Shown here: one piece after another, positions 42,435 through 45,769 of the stretch
How the letters are laid out: each line of letters opens with the position of its first letter
How positions within the stretch are numbered: position 1 is the first letter of the stretch
Assembly: GCA_902630355.1 (NCBI GenBank)
Contig: CACOUL010000019.1
Location: forward strand, 1 to 45,769
Length of the DNA stretch: 45,769 nt
Direction of reading: 5' to 3'
Source: Planctomycetaceae bacterium
GTDB lineage: Bacteria > Planctomycetota > Planctomycetia > Pirellulales > UBA7805
Translations under genes and position numbers: made by a program
The notes under the pieces: generated by a model
What the model was told of the DNA's origin: nothing
The model's input: the letters and a program-made list of their open reading frames with translations, nothing else
Database searches by the model: none

Positions 42435-43025
42435 ATGGAACGTTCCGAACCGAGTGCTTTTGATTACGACGAGGTGGATCATCTGCTTCGCAACGCCGAA
42501 CTACGGGATCAAATTGAACCCTATGTCGACGAGTCGATCTGTCGCGTAAACGTACGGGCATTTTCGACCGCAAAAGAAAATGAGTTTTTGGCGTCGATGT
42601 TGGCCTGGGAACGAGCACCGGTACTCTCGATCGCCGAATGGTTCGATCCGCCCCTCAACCTGCCACGACCGGAGGAATTCGGTTCGGACCTCGAGGGCGA
42701 GGATGCACTGCACGAGGTACTCTGGGACACCGTCTACAAGCTTTTTGAAAAACGGATCGTACTTGAATTTACCGACCACCTTTCTGATCGGGAACTGTAT
42801 CAGCTAATCTATCGCGATATTCTTCCGAGCCAGGAAAAGAAACTTGAGGGGACGGAGAGTTATCTACATTGGGATTGTGCGGATGCGGGACAAAATCCCA
42901 CGATCTATCTCAGCCACTATGCCTCGGATTCAGAGCGCGAGGAGTGGGAAGTGGAACACGGATATCCGCCGCCGCCCCGCGCGCGAGCCCCTTTTCCCCG
43001 ACAACTTCCGCGACGCCCACTGTGA
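42435..43025 (+). CDS. Conserved-looking hypothetical protein, acidic
   Basis: A soluble acidic protein of 196 residues from ATG 42435 (MERSEPSAFDYDEVDHLL). The frame stays open to a GTG at 42267, but that 56-residue extension looks unconserved. It is helical with many Asp/Glu (RPEEFGSDLEGEDALHEVLWDTVYKLFEKRIVLEFTDHLSDRELYQLIYRDILPSQEKK). It ends in a Pro/Arg-rich tail (GYPPPPRARAPFPRQLPRRP). No known motif is seen. It follows rpiB on the same strand, and the rhomboid gene converges with it. Confidence 0.65.
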   Translation: MERSEPSAFDYDEVDHLLRNAELRDQIEPYVDESICRVNVRAFSTAKENEFLASMLAWERAPVLSIAEWFDPPLNLPRPEEFGSDLEGEDALHEVLWDTVYKLFEKRIVLEFTDHLSDRELYQLIYRDILPSQEKKLEGTESYLHWDCADAGQNPTIYLSHYASDSEREEWEVEHGYPPPPRARAPFPRQLPRRPL

Positions 43026-43049
43026 TCCGCGGATGTGGCAACTTGGCAA

Positions 43050-43955
43050 CTAGTGCTGCTGTCGATCCTTGTCCTTGTATTGCTGACTCGCCCGCTCCAA
43101 TGTGCGCCGCTCTTTTGCGCTGAGGCTTGCTTCACCTTCCCTGTTAATTTTGGCCAGAATGCGATCCACCTCTTCGGCCAGAGAGTCTGTCTCGGGCCGA
43201 TGAATCCGCACTTTTCGGCGCCGGCCATAACGACGGACGCTTTCGGCAGTTGGAAGCAAACGGCTTAAGTCCCAGTTGGTCTTGAAATACACCCACCCGC
43301 ACGCGGCTCCCGCCAGGTGCACGCCGTGGGCAATGTGGCTGTCGCTGAAGGTACCGATAAAATCCAAGACCAAATAGCCCACGGCAAGAATCCATGCACG
43401 GACACGAAGAACTAAATAAATACGAATTGTGCGTCGCGGAAACAGACACACGTAGAGAATCAACACCGCAAAAACGCCGCCTGATGCACCGATGATGTAC
43501 GCTCCGGGTCCTGCCTCCCCTCCGGTGCGTGCTGCGGTGATCGCTTCCTGCAGATAGCTGCCTATGACTCCCGAAAGGATGATAGAGGAGAGATAAAAAG
43601 CCAGGAATTTCTTCCGGCCGTAGACAGATTCAACCTCGCGTCCGAAGAACCATAAGACGAACATGTTACCGAGAATATGAGCAACGTTGTCTAAACTATG
43701 CAAAAACCCATAGGTAAGAACTTGCCACACATACCAGTTCGTAAAAAAAATGTTCGGCTGCAGGGCGAAGACATTGTCTATAAATTGACGATCACCAGCC
43801 AAATAGATTACATACGCAATCACATACGCAATCACATTGGCAATCACCAATTGTGTTACCATCAAACGGGTTTTTGGAGCGCCAAACGATGGCGGACCAC
43901 CGAAGCGATACTCCGGGGTAGGCTCTTGATAATAATCGCGACTATCGAGACCCAT
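43050..43955 (-). CDS. Rhomboid family intramembrane serine protease
   Basis: A 301-residue polytopic membrane protease. The catalytic Ser158 (IIGASGGVFAV) and His213 (AHGVHLAGAACGW) form the dyad; HILGN with His93 and Asn97 supplies the oxyanion-hole region. Six membrane helices span residues about 34-225. The C-terminal cytoplasmic tail has a short helical domain (LAEEVDRILAKINREGEASLSAKERRTLERASQQYK), the DUF6576-like module seen on many bacterial rhomboids. In the first helix, VIAYVIAYVI comes from a short DNA repeat. Substrates unknown. Confidence 0.93.
   Translation of the reverse strand: MGLDSRDYYQEPTPEYRFGGPPSFGAPKTRLMVTQLVIANVIAYVIAYVIYLAGDRQFIDNVFALQPNIFFTNWYVWQVLTYGFLHSLDNVAHILGNMFVLWFFGREVESVYGRKKFLAFYLSSIILSGVIGSYLQEAITAARTGGEAGPGAYIIGASGGVFAVLILYVCLFPRRTIRIYLVLRVRAWILAVGYLVLDFIGTFSDSHIAHGVHLAGAACGWVYFKTNWDLSRLLPTAESVRRYGRRRKVRIHRPETDSLAEEVDRILAKINREGEASLSAKERRTLERASQQYKDKDRQQH
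43809..43848. repeat. Short in-frame tandem repeat in the rhomboid gene
   Basis: CACATACGCAAT recurs with 12-bp periodicity and a third, imperfect copy follows (CACATTGGCAAT). On the minus strand it encodes repeated VIAY in the first transmembrane helix, so copy-number change would lengthen the helix by four residues per unit without a frameshift. Confidence 0.6.
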
Positions 43956-44083
43956 GGAACTCTAATTCTAATAATGGTGAATGCTAATTATTTTGCATCT
44001 TCTATCACTGCCCGCTCGTGGCAGCCAACCGAATTGTTGAACAAGAGAATGCCCGACGAAACAATAGCCAGATCGGTGGCCTA

Positions 44084-45598
44084 CTAACCGGCACCCGCAG
44101 GAGGACCCGGGTCGGGCGAGCGGCGGTCAATTTCTCTGACTGCCTTGAGCTGTTTTGTATTGAGCTTTTCACCTAGACTAATGGTTTCCTGGCGAACCTT
44201 TCTCAATGCGGTATCTACCGCTTTGCGTTGAGCGTCCATCGAATCGGTGAGTGCTTGTATGATTTTATGATCGCGGTGGAATTGTTCGGCATCATTCGTC
44301 AGGCGACCTTTTTCTTTGGTAAACCGATCGACGATCTCCTGCTTTTCGCCAATCACTCGCGCAACGGTTTTCATTTCCACAAGCTTTTCATTTATTTCAT
44401 AGGTTTGCCGCTGTCTTTCGCGATAGAGGTCGCTAAACAGATAAGCGTAATCTCGCAGTTTACGGGAATATCTTGGCGAGCCTTCTTCATCCAACCGTTC
44501 GATTACTTCTTGTTCGAGTAGTTCGCTGATGCTTGGGATTGCCTCGACCTCGATGGTCCCACCCGTTACAGAATCACGAATCTCCACGACGCCCTCTGCA
44601 CCCACTCGGGGAAGCCATAGCTGCTGACCTTCGGAGAAATGAGGATCTGTATCGTCATCGGGATAGTCTTCGATAAATTCGACCAGTTCCTCAATTCGCT
44701 CGGGGGGATGTTGGTCTTGCGCGGGCTGATAATCGTCAATATATTCTTGTACCGATTGTGGAGGCAAAATTTTTCGAAGCCGAGCTTCCATATCCAGTCG
44801 ATTAAACTCGTCCTCCTCTATTTTCATATCACTCGACTTTAAACCGGAAAAAACTTGGTGGCGATCGACGGGCGTTTTGTCATACAAACGCCACAGGTCT
44901 TTGTTCGCCACACTCGTACTGAGTCGATTTCTCTCCTCCTCCGATATGGGCCACCCCGGACGTAATGTCACTTGCACCTTACCTCCCGGCGTGGCATCGC
45001 CCTCCTCGTCCGTCGCATTACCGATAACCTCTTCGACGCGGAACATCCCAAGGTACTTTCCGCCTTCCAGGGGTGTTTTCTCACCAAAGATGTATAGCGG
45101 GATATTTTTTTCGATGCGGTAGGTCTCTGTCTGAGGCACCTCGACGACAAGGACATCTTCGGCCGACAGACTCAAAGGCTGGGCGTCGTTCCATAAACGA
45201 CCACGATCCACGAGAATGGATGCGAGTTGGGACTGCAGTTGCACAATTCCCGGGGCAATAATTTCTCCGCGTTCTGTTTCTTTTCCGAATTCGAGTTCGT
45301 AATTTTCCTCACGAAGTTTTTCTGTTTTTTCTATTAGGCCCGTGGGACCGCCAAATTGAATGCTCAATTTTGGATCGGCAGGGTCTCCTAAATCATCGAG
45401 AAACAGGATCCCTCGCCAGCTTTGGTGCACCTTCAGCGTCTCGACACTCAGCCAAGTAGCAACGGCACCGGCAACAAAGACGAGCCCCACCAGTAGCATG
45501 GTGTGCCAACGCCACGATTTGTAACTCATCACCAGGGCGACGAGGAAGAGAATGGTGCCGAGTACGGCCAGGATCAAAAGAGTTGTTTCTAGGTCCAT
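44084..45598 (-). CDS. Hypothetical membrane protein with coiled-coil tail
   Basis: A 504-residue protein of no family I know. ATG 45598 gives MDLETTLLILAVLGTILFLVAL; the frame continues to 45682 with an unconserved extension. Two N-terminal membrane helices (about 5-25 and 34-52) are followed by a large exported or cytoplasmic domain with beta-rich stretches (LRPGWPISEEERNRLS; YLGMFRVEEVIGNA; EGQQLWLPRVGAEGVVEIRDSV). The last 130 residues are highly charged and helical (RERQRQTYEINEKLVEMKTVARV; DSMDAQRKAVDTALRKV), probably coiled coil, ending DPGPPAGAG. It lies 128 bp upstream, in transcription terms, of the rhomboid gene on the same strand. Confidence 0.68.
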   Translation of the reverse strand: MDLETTLLILAVLGTILFLVALVMSYKSWRWHTMLLVGLVFVAGAVATWLSVETLKVHQSWRGILFLDDLGDPADPKLSIQFGGPTGLIEKTEKLREENYELEFGKETERGEIIAPGIVQLQSQLASILVDRGRLWNDAQPLSLSAEDVLVVEVPQTETYRIEKNIPLYIFGEKTPLEGGKYLGMFRVEEVIGNATDEEGDATPGGKVQVTLRPGWPISEEERNRLSTSVANKDLWRLYDKTPVDRHQVFSGLKSSDMKIEEDEFNRLDMEARLRKILPPQSVQEYIDDYQPAQDQHPPERIEELVEFIEDYPDDDTDPHFSEGQQLWLPRVGAEGVVEIRDSVTGGTIEVEAIPSISELLEQEVIERLDEEGSPRYSRKLRDYAYLFSDLYRERQRQTYEINEKLVEMKTVARVIGEKQEIVDRFTKEKGRLTNDAEQFHRDHKIIQALTDSMDAQRKAVDTALRKVRQETISLGEKLNTKQLKAVREIDRRSPDPGPPAGAG

Positions 45599-45753
45599 AC
45601 AAGCAGCCTGGAAATTCTGCAAGTCATTGAGCGATAGTGAGTTATTGCTCCCGATACTACGGGCGTTCGGGTCGCATGTCAAGATTTACTTGATGCTTGC
45701 TAAGTCGCTCTGAAACAACGACTTTTGGCGTTTCAATCGCGCGTCTGGCAGAG

Positions 45754-45761
45754 AAAGGAGG
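45754..45761 (+). promoter_or_regulatory. Strong Shine-Dalgarno at the right edge
   Basis: AAAGGAGG lies eight bases before the window ends. It fits a plus-strand gene starting just outside the window. AGGAG-g-CTCCT is also a small palindrome, so the match could be accidental. Confidence 0.35.
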
Positions 45762-45769
45762 CTCCTAAA

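Overview
The window is a gene-dense stretch of bacterial chromosome with mixed strands, moderate GC and no rRNA, tRNA, CRISPR array or insertion sequence that I can see. The gene set points to a planctomycete, probably of the Pirellulales type. Indicators are a bacterial DNA topoisomerase VI pair, a fused Sua5/low-molecular-weight phosphatase, a pilin-like protein with an H-X9-D motif, a B12-dependent ribonucleotide reductase, small Cys/Tyr/Gly-rich secreted proteins, and a TonB-like von Willebrand A protein beside ExbB/ExbD. This assignment rests on family knowledge and no search was run.

Layout. 1-5.5 kb: an orphan DNA methyltransferase; the EF-P beta-lysylation set epmB / efp-epmA; and a small hypothetical gene with thyA and folA. 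5.7-9.2 kb: murJ, then ferredoxin, a PII signal protein, a small molybdopterin-fold protein and a pilin-like protein. 9.3-10.5 kb: lysA. 10.8-14.1 kb: hpf-ptsN-ptsH-ptsI, which looks like a regulatory phosphotransferase chain without a sugar permease. 14.2-17 kb: a DUF2344 protein, RNase E/G and rplU. 17-17.7 kb: a long non-coding interval with several hairpins, followed by a convincing promoter plus tandem NrdR boxes ahead of nrdJ (17.7-20.7 kb). A strong terminator separates nrdJ from the convergent def-fmt-miaB-glnE block on the minus strand (27.1-20.7 kb).

27.3-33.8 kb is a six-gene plus-strand unit: vWA protein, TPR protein, ExbB, ExbD, ExbD and a large TPR protein. It looks like a proton-motive-force-driven envelope machine in which a vWA domain replaces the TonB periplasmic domain. 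Two small secreted proteins on the minus strand follow. 35-38.4 kb carries topoisomerase VI subunits B and A. Subunit B has an apparent second copy of its H2TH region inserted in the transducer domain, the most unusual protein architecture in the window.

38.4-45.7 kb: a trypsin-like protease whose in-frame signal peptide is cut off by a TGA codon; a hypothetical membrane protein; the Sua5-phosphatase fusion followed by rpiB (the order of the Bacillus ywlC-ywlE-ywlF genes); a hypothetical protein; a rhomboid protease; and a two-helix membrane hypothetical protein. Translation and its modification (EF-P, EpmAB, MiaB, Fmt, Def, Sua5, HPF), nucleotide supply (ThyA, FolA, NrdJ) and nitrogen or PTS signalling (PII, GlnE, PtsN) are the main themes.
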